From the NCBI GenBank assembly GCA_963828015.1, contig CAWHCD010000003.1, positions 1-64,000 of the forward strand: DNA of 64,000 nucleotides, written 5' to 3'. The translations under genes were made by a program, and so were the position numbers. Below are positions 1 through 7,749 of the stretch, in pieces (position 1 is the first letter of the stretch; every line of letters starts with the position of its first letter). The stretch is from CAVPUA01 sp963828015 (GTDB taxonomy: Bacteria > Actinomycetota > Actinomycetes > Mycobacteriales > Jatrophihabitantaceae). The notes under the pieces were generated by a model. The model was not told the DNA's origin. It worked only from the letters and a program-made list of their open reading frames with translations, and ran no database searches.

Positions 1-31
1 CTCAGGGGCACCGAGGACATGGCCCGCGCGA

Positions 32-265
32 TCACCGGCCCGCGGACGCGTATCCGGAGTTGATCGAGCCGGCCACGAAGCCGGCCGTCACCAGCGTGCC
101 GGAGGAATGGGCCTGCTCCAGCACCCGGCGCAACGCGTCCGCTTCCGACGGCGTGAGGTCACGGCCCCACAGCACCTCGAGGGCGGCCTGCATGGCCTCG
201 CGCTCTCTGAGCGCATCGACCTCAGACGTCCGCGACGCGGCGGCGATGACGTGACGGAACGGCAT
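32..265 (-). CDS. small hypothetical protein (77 aa)
   Basis: This is a 77-residue, mostly helical and soluble protein that I do not recognise. It has a heptad-like central stretch (residues about 18-50, with SEADALRRVLEQ) and a Gly/Ser/Ala-rich tail. The ATG start is supported by a good ribosome binding site, GGGGAGAG, six bases upstream on the minus strand. No signal peptide, membrane segment or metal motif is visible. It is transcribed away from the secreted YVTN protein, with about 230 bp of shared upstream DNA. Its function is unknown. Confidence 0.55.
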   Translation of the reverse strand: MPFRHVIAAASRTSEVDALREREAMQAALEVLWGRDLTPSEADALRRVLEQAHSSGTLVTAGFVAGSINSGYASAGR

Positions 266-390
266 AACGCACTCTCCCCGGCGCCGGATCGGGGGACCGG
301 CTCCTGTTATCTGGGCCGGAGCGTAAATGCCGACACCGGGATTGCGTCAAGATCAACACACGGTTAAATGCGGAGATTCACTCCGGATGG

Positions 391-420
391 CCCACCCACA
401 GGGCAATCCCACCCGCAGGG
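391..420. repeat. tandem direct repeat, 17-bp period
   Basis: CCCACCCACAGGG (391-403) and CCCACCCGCAGGG (408-420) are two copies of a 13-mer with one mismatch and a four-base spacer. They lie upstream of the YVTN protein gene and 12 bp before an inverted repeat. Such spaced direct repeats can be activator sites, but the role here is inferred. Confidence 0.4.
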
Positions 421-432
421 GTGAGGCCTAGC

Positions 433-454
433 AAAGTTCCTTGACACTAACTTT
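433..454. promoter_or_regulatory. inverted repeat overlapping a -35-like TTGACA
   Basis: AAAGTT (433-438) and AACTTT (449-454) form a perfect six-base dyad with a 10-base spacer. The spacer contains TTGACA (441-446), a consensus -35. Extending by two bases per side adds one further match. No convincing -10 stands at 16-18 bp, so the promoter assignment is weak. The dyad is a plausible repressor site for the YVTN gene at 496. Confidence 0.4.
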
Positions 455-495
455 ACAGTCGTGGGCACTCTGCCCGCAGCTGGAGGTCCTTCGAG

Positions 496-1896
496 GTGGG
501 TCCTATCGCTGTTCGCCGAGCAGCCGCCCTGGTCGCGATATGCGCCCTCGTGCTGCTCGGCACCACCCTGGCCGGCCCGAGCGCCGAGGCCGCGACGACC
601 GGCTGGTTCCAGACCTCATCGATCCCCGTGGGCATCAGCGCCTACGGAGCCGCGTTCGACGCGTCCACGCGGACGGCCTACTTCAGCGATCTGAGCGGTC
701 ACCTGGCCGTCGTCGACGCCGCGACCGGCACGCTGACGACCACCGTCAGTTACGGTCCCGGCAACAGCAACGGGTACGTCCTCATCGGCCTGAACGACGT
801 CACGCACAAGATCTATGCGGCCAACAGCGACGACACGGTGTCAGTCATCGATACGACGACCAACACGGTGATCGACACCATCCCGGTCACCGGCGGGCCG
901 GACGGCGTCGCCGTCAATAGCGCCACCGACACGATCTACGTCGGGGGCGCGGGGAGTGTCCTGGCCGTCATCGACGGAGCCACGGATACGGTGACCGACT
1001 ACGTGACCGTCGGGATCGGCGCCATATCGGTGGCGGCCGACCCCGCGCATGATCTGGTCTATACGGCGAACTCCGCCGACGGAACCGTCTCCGTGGTCGA
1101 CACGAGCACCAACGCTGTGACCTACACCGTTCCCCTCCCGGCGGGGAACCCACAGGGTGTCGTCGCCGACCCGGCGACCGGCAAGGCGTACGTCAGTGCC
1201 AGCGACGGCAACGTCTACGTGCTCGACGGACTGACCGGCACCATCACGGCCACGATCACCGGAGGGTCCGCTCCCTACGCCGGGGCCATCAACCACACGA
1301 CCGACACGTTGTTCATCCCCGACTACAACAACGGGACCGTAACCCTCATCGATCTGTCCACCGACACGATCACCGACACCGTCAGCGGCATCGACGGCGC
1401 TGATGGGATCGCCGTCGATGAATCGACGAACATGGTCTACGCCGCGGCATCCAACGTCGACGCCATCGCCGTGGTCCAGCAGGTCACCTCGCCGATGATC
1501 ACCGGCCTGGACATGACCAACGCCGTCGTCGGGACACCGTTCAGCTCGACTCTCGGCGTCAGTGGCGGCCCGGGGACCACCTTCGCGGTCACGTCGGGCG
1601 CGTTGCCGGCCGGGCTGGCATTGAATGCAGCGACCGGCGTCGTGTCGGGCACCCCCACCGGCGGTGGCGCCTTCTCCTTCGAGATCGCCGCGTCCAATCC
1701 GGCTGGTGATGACGCCCAAACGTTCACCGGCACCGTCGCGGTACCGCCCCCGAGCCCGCCGACTTCGAACCCGCCGACCACCGGGCCGTCCTCGGGCGCC
1801 ACCGCCGATCCGATCCCGACCGCGGTCGACGCCGGCCACGCCCCCTGGAGCACCCAGCGGGTCAACGGCTCCTCACCGGTGCCGGCGCCGTCTTGA
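496..1896 (+). CDS. secreted YVTN/NHL-type beta-propeller protein with Ig-like domain
   Basis: The 466-residue extracytoplasmic protein starts at GTG, nine bases after GGAGG. Residues 1-33 form a Sec signal peptide (Arg pair, hydrophobic core, AEA-like cleavage site). Residues about 35-335 hold seven or so blade repeats of about 42 residues with YVTN-like cores (IYAANSDDTVSVID, VYTANSADGTVSVVD, AYVSASDGNVYVLD). Residues about 338-420 form a putative Ig-like (He_PIG type) domain, with LPAGLALNAATGVVSGTP. A Pro/Ser/Thr linker follows. Such propellers usually bind partners or ligands at the cell surface; no catalytic residues are evident. The frame stops at 1896, but a hydrophobic, Arg-rich tail lies immediately downstream in another frame, so the C-terminus is probably frameshifted (see 1860-1958). 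Confidence 0.85.
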   Translation: MGPIAVRRAAALVAICALVLLGTTLAGPSAEAATTGWFQTSSIPVGISAYGAAFDASTRTAYFSDLSGHLAVVDAATGTLTTTVSYGPGNSNGYVLIGLNDVTHKIYAANSDDTVSVIDTTTNTVIDTIPVTGGPDGVAVNSATDTIYVGGAGSVLAVIDGATDTVTDYVTVGIGAISVAADPAHDLVYTANSADGTVSVVDTSTNAVTYTVPLPAGNPQGVVADPATGKAYVSASDGNVYVLDGLTGTITATITGGSAPYAGAINHTTDTLFIPDYNNGTVTLIDLSTDTITDTVSGIDGADGIAVDESTNMVYAAASNVDAIAVVQQVTSPMITGLDMTNAVVGTPFSSTLGVSGGPGTTFAVTSGALPAGLALNAATGVVSGTPTGGGAFSFEIAASNPAGDDAQTFTGTVAVPPPSPPTSNPPTTGPSSGATADPIPTAVDAGHAPWSTQRVNGSSPVPAPS

Positions 1897-1958
1897 TCGC
1901 GCTAGCCGGCAGCGGCCTGGTCATGGTCGGAGCCACCCGCCGCCGTCGGCGCCACTGA
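1860..1958 (+). other. out-of-frame C-terminal membrane anchor of the YVTN protein
   Basis: In the third frame, from about 1872 to the TGA at 1956-1958, the DNA encodes a Gly/Ala/Val/Leu-rich segment (GAGAVLIALAGSGLVMVGA) followed directly by TRRRRRH and a stop. That is a transmembrane helix plus positively charged tail, as in cell-wall sorting or membrane-retention signals. It follows the Pro/Thr linker of the propeller protein. Joining the frames requires loss of one base or gain of two between about 1855 and 1872. No canonical LPXTG is present in either frame. Confidence 0.6.
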
Positions 1959-1974
1959 CGGCCGACTGATCAGG

Positions 1975-2802
1975 TCAATGCAGGTTGGCGGTGTACGCGG
2001 CCCAGTACTGCGTCTTGGCGAAGGTTGCGGCGGCACTCGGCGTGTCGACGCTGCGAGCCAGTTCCTCGGCCAGGGCGAGGTCCTTCACCCCGTTGCTGGC
2101 CTGGATCTCGCGCGCCAGCATCAGCGCGCGATCAGCCGGTGGCTGGCCCGCTCGAGCGGCGATCGCCATCATGGTCGGGGTCAGGGCGCCGTTGCTCTGC
2201 ATGACCGTCTTGAGCGCCTCGGCCGGGACACCGGTCAGGCTCGCCACCCGAAACGCCTCCTCGGCGACGGTGATCTGGACGAGCGACACGAGGTTGTTGA
2301 TGATCTTCAGCGACATCCCCGACCCGAGCGGGCCGACATGGACGGTGTCGGTCGCATAGGCCTGCAGCACCGCCTCGACGCGCAGCCCGACCTCGGGCTC
2401 GCCACCGGTCATCACCATGACGAAGGGGGCATCGGCGCCGTCGTAGCGCGTGACGGTGACCGGCGCGTCAATGACGTCGACCTCGTGCGCGAGACCTTGC
2501 TTCGCGGCGGCCTTGACGATGTCGGGGCTGACCGTGCTGTGGATCATCAACACGCTGCCGGGCTTCATGACCGGAATCAGCGCGTTCACGCACTCGGTCA
2601 CCTGCGGGCCGCTTCGCACGCAGATCCCGACCGCCTCGGCGTCGACGCCGACGTCGGCGATTCCGGCGGCCAGTCGCGCTCGACCGGCAAAGGGCGCCAT
2701 CGCCGATTCCGACGTGTCATACACCGCCAGCTCGCCGGCCTGGGCCAACCGCGACGCCATCCTTCCGCCCATCCGGCCGAGCCCCACGAAGCCAATCTTC
2801 AT
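1975..2802 (-). CDS. NAD(P)-dependent oxidoreductase, 3-hydroxyisobutyrate dehydrogenase family
   Basis: This 275-residue beta-hydroxyacid dehydrogenase has an N-terminal Rossmann motif (GLGRMGGRMA, residues 7-16) and the catalytic-lysine segment GSGMSLKIINN near residue 170. The family includes 3-hydroxyisobutyrate dehydrogenase and tartronate semialdehyde reductase. The substrate motif normally read DAPVSGG appears here as DAPVTVTRYD, so the carboxylate-binding loop departs from the family. It is the last gene of a five-gene operon that also carries a glycerate kinase. A tartronate-semialdehyde-to-glycerate role would fit that neighbour, but the altered loop argues for caution. Confidence 0.85.
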   Translation of the reverse strand: MKIGFVGLGRMGGRMASRLAQAGELAVYDTSESAMAPFAGRARLAAGIADVGVDAEAVGICVRSGPQVTECVNALIPVMKPGSVLMIHSTVSPDIVKAAAKQGLAHEVDVIDAPVTVTRYDGADAPFVMVMTGGEPEVGLRVEAVLQAYATDTVHVGPLGSGMSLKIINNLVSLVQITVAEEAFRVASLTGVPAEALKTVMQSNGALTPTMMAIAARAGQPPADRALMLAREIQASNGVKDLALAEELARSVDTPSAAATFAKTQYWAAYTANLH

Positions 2803-2847
2803 GCGCTTGCTCCTCTGTTTCGGTCGTGACGTTTTGCAGATGTCGTT

Positions 2848-3324
2848 TCACATGGTGTTGGGAACCTGATCGACCTTCAATCGCTGATTGCGCTTCGAGC
2901 TGATCCGCCATTGCCCGTCCGGGCCCTTGCGGTAGGTCTCGTAGTAGTGGCCGTAACCCATGATTCCGGTCGGCCGATCGGGGTAGAGCACGTAGTCGAA
3001 CATCGCCCAGATGCCTTCGGCCTCGGTCGGGCTGAGGATGGTGACCTCAGCCATGTGGCCGTGATGCGTGGTGAACGCATCAGCCAACACCTTCGGCACG
3101 TGCTCCAGGTACTCCGCGTTCGACTGCGGGGGGAGATTCACTTCCGACGGCAGCAGGTGCTGGCAGTCCTCGGTGAACAGTTGCTTCCACGCCGTCCAGT
3201 CCTTGGTGTCCATGAGCCGGAAGTAGCGCGCCTTGAGCTGCTTGATCGCCTCGATGTCCCACAGCTTCTGGACCAGTTCCGCGGTGGTCGAACCGCTCTG
3301 GTCGTCGGATTCGGTATGCGACAT
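2848..3324 (-). CDS. SnoaL/NTF2-like family protein
   Basis: The 158-residue protein has the cone-shaped NTF2/SnoaL-like fold signature: an N-terminal helix with IKQLKARYFRLMDTKDW, then a strand region. Relatives act as small hydratases, isomerases or dehydratases on hydrophobic ring compounds, or as dioxygenase small subunits. The ATG follows an AGAGGA ribosome binding site. It lies 33 bp after the glycerate kinase and 45 bp before the hydroxyacid dehydrogenase, inside the same operon. The exact reaction cannot be read from the sequence. Confidence 0.75.
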   Translation of the reverse strand: MSHTESDDQSGSTTAELVQKLWDIEAIKQLKARYFRLMDTKDWTAWKQLFTEDCQHLLPSEVNLPPQSNAEYLEHVPKVLADAFTTHHGHMAEVTILSPTEAEGIWAMFDYVLYPDRPTGIMGYGHYYETYRKGPDGQWRISSKRNQRLKVDQVPNTM

Positions 3325-3357
3325 GACGGCCCATCCTCTTCTTCAGTGGTGGCGCGG

Positions 3358-4509
3358 TTACCGGAGCCAGTCCTGGGCCAGTCTGCGCCCCACGGCGCGG
3401 ATCAGCGATGGCGCGTTCTCTATGGACCTCGCCGGGTTCGGCTCGAGCTCGGCCAGGCTATACGCCCGCGACACTCCGGCGGCCACGAGTTTAGCGGCGG
3501 ACAGGTCGACCCGCCCGGCGACCGCAACCGTCGTCACGCCGGCGGCGCGGGCCGCCGCGGCTACGGCGGCGGGGGCTTTCCCGCGCAAAGTCTGTTCGTC
3601 CAATGCACCCTCGCCGGTGACAACCAGGTCGGCACCGCCGAGGGCAGCGGGAAAGCCGACGAGTTCCAGGATCAGTTCGGCCCCTCGAACCATCTTCGCC
3701 CCGAGGACGGCGATGGCGGCGAAGCCAACACCTCCAGCGGCCCCCGCCCCGGGGTCAGCTCGGCGGTCGACCCCGGTCGCCCGCTCGACGACGTCCGCCC
3801 ACTGGGCCAGGGATCGCTTGAGGTCGGCTACCTGCGCGGGGGTCGCGCCCTTCTGCGGGGCATAGACCGCGGCCGCTCCGTCTACGCCGAGCAGTGGATT
3901 GTCGACATCGCCGGCCACCACGAGCTCGGCCGAGCGGATCGCCGGATGCAGACCGTCCAGGTCGAGCGTCATGACCTGGGACAAGCCCCCACCCGAAGGC
4001 CGAACCGGTGATCCGTCGGCCCCGAGCAGACGCGCACCGAGTCCGACGAGCAGTCCCGCGCCGCCGTCGGTACTCGCGCTGCCGCCGATTCCGAGGACGA
4101 TGCGTCGGCAGCCGGCATCCAGCGCGGCCGCGATCGCCTGTCCCACGCCAAGGGTGCTCGCGCCGAGCGGATCGAGTCGCCCGCCGGGCAGCCGGGCCAA
4201 CCCGTTGAGCGCGGCGAGCTCCACCACGGCCCGATCGCCTCTGCGGCCGTAGGCAGCCTCCACGGCCGGCCCGGTCGGCCCGTCGACCGTGACCGGGACG
4301 CTTCGGAATCCGGCCGCCAGGGCCGCGTCCAGCGTTCCGTCCCCGCCATCGGCCACGGGCACGCTCGTCAGGTCGGCATCGGGCGCGATCTCTTGGATGC
4401 CCGCGGACAGCGCTGCGCAGACCTCTGCCGCGGACAAGGAGCCCTTGAACTTGTCCGGAGCGAGCACGACCCGCGGCGCGTGCTGGAGGTCCCGAGCGCC
4501 GAACGGCAT
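3358..4509 (-). CDS. glxK: glycerate kinase (GarK/GlxK family)
   Basis: This 383-residue enzyme belongs to the class II glycerate kinases, which phosphorylate glycerate, generally at C2. The family hallmarks are visible: APDKFKGSL near residues 17-25, VADGGDGT, the glycine-rich GIGGSASTDGGAG segment and the later VTGEGALDEQT. The ATG at 4509 is chosen because the open frame upstream of it overlaps the end of the preceding aldo-keto reductase gene and has no family similarity. It sits 25 bp after that gene, as the third gene of the operon. Together with a possible tartronate-semialdehyde reductase (1975-2802) it suggests entry of C2/C3 hydroxy acids into glycolysis. Confidence 0.88.
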   Translation of the reverse strand: MPFGARDLQHAPRVVLAPDKFKGSLSAAEVCAALSAGIQEIAPDADLTSVPVADGGDGTLDAALAAGFRSVPVTVDGPTGPAVEAAYGRRGDRAVVELAALNGLARLPGGRLDPLGASTLGVGQAIAAALDAGCRRIVLGIGGSASTDGGAGLLVGLGARLLGADGSPVRPSGGGLSQVMTLDLDGLHPAIRSAELVVAGDVDNPLLGVDGAAAVYAPQKGATPAQVADLKRSLAQWADVVERATGVDRRADPGAGAAGGVGFAAIAVLGAKMVRGAELILELVGFPAALGGADLVVTGEGALDEQTLRGKAPAAVAAAARAAGVTTVAVAGRVDLSAAKLVAAGVSRAYSLAELEPNPARSIENAPSLIRAVGRRLAQDWLR

Positions 4510-4534
4510 GTCGACAGCGTCGCAGCTGCATCGC

Positions 4535-5548
4535 CTACAGCGCGAGCCCGGTGCCGTGCACTCCGTACTCGTCGATGCGTGCGAGCTCATCGTCGGAAAG
4601 CGGTTCACAGTCCAGCGCCCGGACGTTGTGGTCGAGCTGCCCCGGCGAGCTGGCCCCGATCAGCGCGCTGGTCACCTGCGGTTGGCGCAGGACCCACTGC
4701 AGGGCCAGCTGGGCCAAGGACTGACCGCGCTCGCGCGCTATCTGGTCGAGGGCGGACGCGCGCCGGCGATAGCTGTCATCGATCGAGTCAGGCGAAAGGA
4801 ACGCACTGTTCTGCGCCCGCGCCCCATCGGGAATCACGCCGCCGAGGTACTTGTCGGTCAGCAGGCCCTGGGCGAGCGGGCTGTAGACGACCAGACCGAA
4901 GCCGTCCCGGGCGGCCAACTCGAGCAGACCGTTGCGCTCCGCGCTTCGATCGAAGATGGAGTAGCGCGGCTGGTGAACCAGTAGCGGCACGCCGGCGATT
5001 CGCAGCAGCTCCGCAATCTGGTGGGCCGGCTCGGGCCCGTAGTTGGAGATGCCGACATAGAGCGCCTTGCCCGAGCGAACGGCGCTGACCAACGCGCCCG
5101 CCGTCTCCTCCAGCGGGGTACCCGGGTCGTGGCGATGGCTGTAGAAGATGTCGACGTAGTCGGTGCCCAGGTCGCGCAGGCTCTGATCGAGAGAGGCCAG
5201 CAACGACTTGCGCGAACCGCCCGTGAGGTACGGGCTCGGGCCGATCGGGTTGCCCGCCTTCGTCGAGAGGATCAGCTCGTCACGGTAGGGCGCGAGATCC
5301 TCGCGCAGGACCCGGCCGAAGGTCTTCTCCGCCGCCCGATGCGGTGGGCCGTAGCGGTTGGCGTTGTCGAAATGGGTGATGCCCAGGTCAAAGGCGTGCA
5401 ACAGGATCTCGCGTTGGCGCGCGTACGGGTAGTCGAAGCCGAACTTCTGCCAGAGGCCGAAGGAGAACACCGGCAGGTCAAGCCCCGAGCGCCCACTTCG
5501 GCGGTAACGCATCAGCTCGTAGCGGTTCTCGCCCCCGGTGTGGACCAC
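4535..5548 (-). CDS. aldo/keto reductase, YghZ (L-glyceraldehyde 3-phosphate reductase) type
   Basis: The 337-residue NADPH-dependent TIM-barrel reductase is the second gene of the operon. Catalytic elements are visible: HFDNANRYG (Asp and Tyr), STKAG (Lys), YSHRHDP (His) and a C-terminal cofactor region (ALIGASSPGQLDHNV). The N-terminal GENRYELMRYRRSG resembles E. coli YghZ, supporting the GTG at 5548 over the internal ATG. YghZ-like enzymes reduce L-glyceraldehyde 3-phosphate and several aldehydes. The adjoining glycerate kinase makes a three-carbon substrate plausible, but that link is inference. Confidence 0.87.
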   Translation of the reverse strand: MVHTGGENRYELMRYRRSGRSGLDLPVFSFGLWQKFGFDYPYARQREILLHAFDLGITHFDNANRYGPPHRAAEKTFGRVLREDLAPYRDELILSTKAGNPIGPSPYLTGGSRKSLLASLDQSLRDLGTDYVDIFYSHRHDPGTPLEETAGALVSAVRSGKALYVGISNYGPEPAHQIAELLRIAGVPLLVHQPRYSIFDRSAERNGLLELAARDGFGLVVYSPLAQGLLTDKYLGGVIPDGARAQNSAFLSPDSIDDSYRRRASALDQIARERGQSLAQLALQWVLRQPQVTSALIGASSPGQLDHNVRALDCEPLSDDELARIDEYGVHGTGLAL

Positions 5549-5566
5549 GCGGAGGAATATATGCGG

Positions 5567-6379
5567 CTACCTTCGGTTGAAGGTTCCCGCGTCGACCGGA
5601 ACCACCGTGCCGGTCACGAATCGGGCGTCATCGGAGACCAGCCAGGCGATGGCATTCGACACGTCCAGCGGCTCGATCAGGTTTCCGCCGGGCAGATCAC
5701 TGGTGCAGGCATTGGCCATCGACGGGTTCCACTTGGCCATCTCCTCGATCGAGACGTTGCCGGCCATCGGCGTGCGGACGGTCGTCGGGCACACCGCGTT
5801 GGCCCGGATGCTGTGCGGGGCGCCGAAGTTGGCCCAGGAGCGCACCAGCCCGATGACGGCATGCTTGGCCGCCGTATAGGCGAGGAACCCGGGCTCGTTC
5901 GAGGCCACGCCCAGCAGACCGGCGACCGAGCTGGTGACCACGATCGCCCCGCCCTGCCCGTCCTCGATCATCGCCGGCAGCGCCAACCGAACCGTGTTCC
6001 AGACGCCGGTCAGGTCGACCCCGATCACGTCGTCCCATGCGCCTTCGGACTGCCCGCCGGCCGCGATCCCGGCATTGGCCAGCACGATGCCCACCGGCCC
6101 GAGCTCGGCCCGACCCTCGTCGAACACGGCTTGCACCGCCGCCGCGTCCCGGACGTCGGCCTGGCGAGCCACGATGCGGCGGCCCTCGGCCTCGACCTCT
6201 TTCACGGTCTGGGCCAGATCTTCCGGGGTCGCCATCGCGTAGGACACGTTGGCGATCTGGTCGCAGATATCGAACGCGATGATGTCGGCGCCCTCTTGGG
6301 CCAGGCGAACGGCGTGGCTACGGCCCTGCCCGCGCGCCGCTCCGCTGATGAATGCCACCTTGCCATCGAGCTTGCCCAT
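5567..6379 (-). CDS. mycofactocin-coupled SDR family oxidoreductase
   Basis: The 270-residue short-chain dehydrogenase has the variant glycine motif GAARGQGRSHA (residues 13-23) that marks the mycofactocin-coupled SDR subfamily. It also has catalytic Ser150, Tyr168 and Lys172 and the segment NAVCPTTVRTPM. These enzymes keep a tightly bound nicotinamide cofactor that is recycled through the redox peptide mycofactocin rather than free NAD, and they oxidise alcohols and terpenoid-like substrates. It is the first gene of the operon, preceded by AGGAGG and by a strong promoter (6391-6430). The mycofactocin biosynthesis genes are not in this window. Confidence 0.88.
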   Translation of the reverse strand: MGKLDGKVAFISGAARGQGRSHAVRLAQEGADIIAFDICDQIANVSYAMATPEDLAQTVKEVEAEGRRIVARQADVRDAAAVQAVFDEGRAELGPVGIVLANAGIAAGGQSEGAWDDVIGVDLTGVWNTVRLALPAMIEDGQGGAIVVTSSVAGLLGVASNEPGFLAYTAAKHAVIGLVRSWANFGAPHSIRANAVCPTTVRTPMAGNVSIEEMAKWNPSMANACTSDLPGGNLIEPLDVSNAIAWLVSDDARFVTGTVVPVDAGTFNRR

Positions 6380-6390
6380 AGCGCCTCCTG

Positions 6391-6430
6391 ATTTGGGCGC
6401 TAGGTTAGCAGCCCGTCAGATGGCGAACAA
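6391..6430 (-). promoter_or_regulatory. promoter of the five-gene redox operon (shared element, copy 1)
   Basis: On the minus strand: -35 TTGTTC (6430-6425), a 17-bp spacer, extended -10 TGC-TAACCT (-10 at 6407-6402), then GCGCCCAAAT to 6391. The start codon is at 6379, with AGGAGG between. The 20-mer TGCTAACCTAGCGCCCAAAT is nearly repeated upstream of both P450 genes (7671-7690 and 16761-16742). Confidence 0.6.
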
Positions 6431-6450
6431 GGGTGGTGCAATCAGGTGGT

Positions 6451-7623
6451 TCAGCCCGCGGCCGCGACCGGCCGCTGACCCCGGCTACGGACGCGGATGA
6501 GCTCGATGAGGCCGATCAGCACCAGCGCCACGATCACGACGCCCAGCACGAGCGCCAGCGATGGGTTGGTCCAGAGCACAACGATCAGGGCCGCCAGCAC
6601 CGCGACGGCCCCGGCCAGCGCCAGGTGGTTCGCCTCCACGAAACGGCCCGCGGGAGAGGTCTCGGCCCGGCCGGTCCACGGCTTGGTCGCGAACGCGACG
6701 GCCCACGCACGCAGGGCCACCGCGCGGCGGGCCGGCCCGAATATCCACGCCACGAACATCACGAGCAGCGCAACGACGAACAGGATCCGGATTCCGTCGC
6801 GCAAGTACCGGGTGACGGTGTCGTATATCGAACCGGCCGTCGCACTGTTGAGCTGATGATCGACGCTGTCGAGGTATAGGTGGCGGATGACGTTGAGCAC
6901 GAGGCCCAGGACGACCATGGCCCCGGCGACACAACCGGCCGAGATCAGCAGGGTCCGGCGCCGGCGGTGGGCCAGCGCGATCGCCCCGCCGAACAGCAAC
7001 AGCGCCACCCACGGCAGCCAATCGGCGACCTTGTCGAAGAATCTGGTGTAGGTCTGCGCCCGTTCGATCGTGTCAATGTTCAAGATCGTGATCGTCGGTC
7101 CGATGACCGGCAGGTTCTGCGCGACGACCAACCCGGCCGCGAGGAGCTGGGCCTTGACCTGGGCGACCAGTGGTGACAGATCGAGCACGACCGCGCGCAG
7201 GCCCGATGCGGTGCGTGATTTCTCCCCGGTGAGCGCGGCCACGAGCTCCGCGTGCGCCGCGCGATTGACCGTCTCCCACAGCTTGGCGAAGGCCGGGCTC
7301 TCGACGATCCTGGTCACGATCGTGTTCACCAGGGTGGCGGTCGCGGCCGCGATCGGGCCGGCCAGCACACTGGCCGCCGGGGGCAGAACCGATGCCGCGA
7401 AGTCCTTCACGTCGACCTTGTCGGCGAACTGGGTGTCGACGGCTTTGATGACCGCCTGCTGCACACCCGGGTCAGAGGCCAGCGGAGCCACGGTCGAGAC
7501 GTAGCGGTCGGTGTTGAGGAGCAGATTGCGGCCCCAGACGGCCGGGGGCGCCAACAGCGTCACGATCGTGCCCAGCACGAGCAGCAGGACGACTGCACCG
7601 GCTCGCACTCGGTTCAACAACAC
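6451..7623 (-). CDS. multi-pass integral membrane protein of unknown function
   Basis: This is a 390-residue membrane protein. One hydrophobic helix lies near the N-terminus (residues about 10-30). A roughly 170-residue, probably extracytoplasmic region follows, with conserved-looking LLNTDRYVSTVAPLASDP. Four or five further helices follow, two of them near the C-terminus. The open frame extends upstream into the P450 gene, so the GTG at 7623, just ahead of the first helix, is the most reasonable start. It is read divergently from the P450 gene. I recognise no catalytic motif; similar two-part proteins are annotated only as membrane proteins in actinobacteria. Confidence 0.7.
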   Translation of the reverse strand: MLLNRVRAGAVVLLLVLGTIVTLLAPPAVWGRNLLLNTDRYVSTVAPLASDPGVQQAVIKAVDTQFADKVDVKDFAASVLPPAASVLAGPIAAATATLVNTIVTRIVESPAFAKLWETVNRAAHAELVAALTGEKSRTASGLRAVVLDLSPLVAQVKAQLLAAGLVVAQNLPVIGPTITILNIDTIERAQTYTRFFDKVADWLPWVALLLFGGAIALAHRRRRTLLISAGCVAGAMVVLGLVLNVIRHLYLDSVDHQLNSATAGSIYDTVTRYLRDGIRILFVVALLVMFVAWIFGPARRAVALRAWAVAFATKPWTGRAETSPAGRFVEANHLALAGAVAVLAALIVVLWTNPSLALVLGVVIVALVLIGLIELIRVRSRGQRPVAAAG

Positions 7624-7651
7624 CGCCGCAGTATGCCGCAGCCGACCGCTA

Positions 7652-7690
7652 TTGACGTCCCGCCCTGCCCTGCTAACTTGGTGCCCAATA
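7652..7690 (+). promoter_or_regulatory. promoter of the first P450 gene (shared element, copy 2)
   Basis: TTGACG (7652-7657), a 16-bp spacer and TGC-TAACTT (-10 at 7674-7679) form a strong extended -10 promoter, followed by GGTGCCCAATA to 7690. The P450 start codon is 59 bp further on. The 20-mer at 7671-7690 matches the copies at 6391-6410 and 16742-16761 at 14 invariant positions. Confidence 0.65.
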
Positions 7691-7749
7691 CCGTCGGGCG
7701 GACTACCGCTGGGGGCGGTGCGAGCTAGTAGAGAAGGCGGTCCCCGGCG

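Noticed and set aside
841..1839. Long minus-strand open frame inside the YVTN gene
   Set aside because: It mirrors the propeller repeats on the opposite strand, with Gly/Asp/Arg-rich text and no family resemblance.
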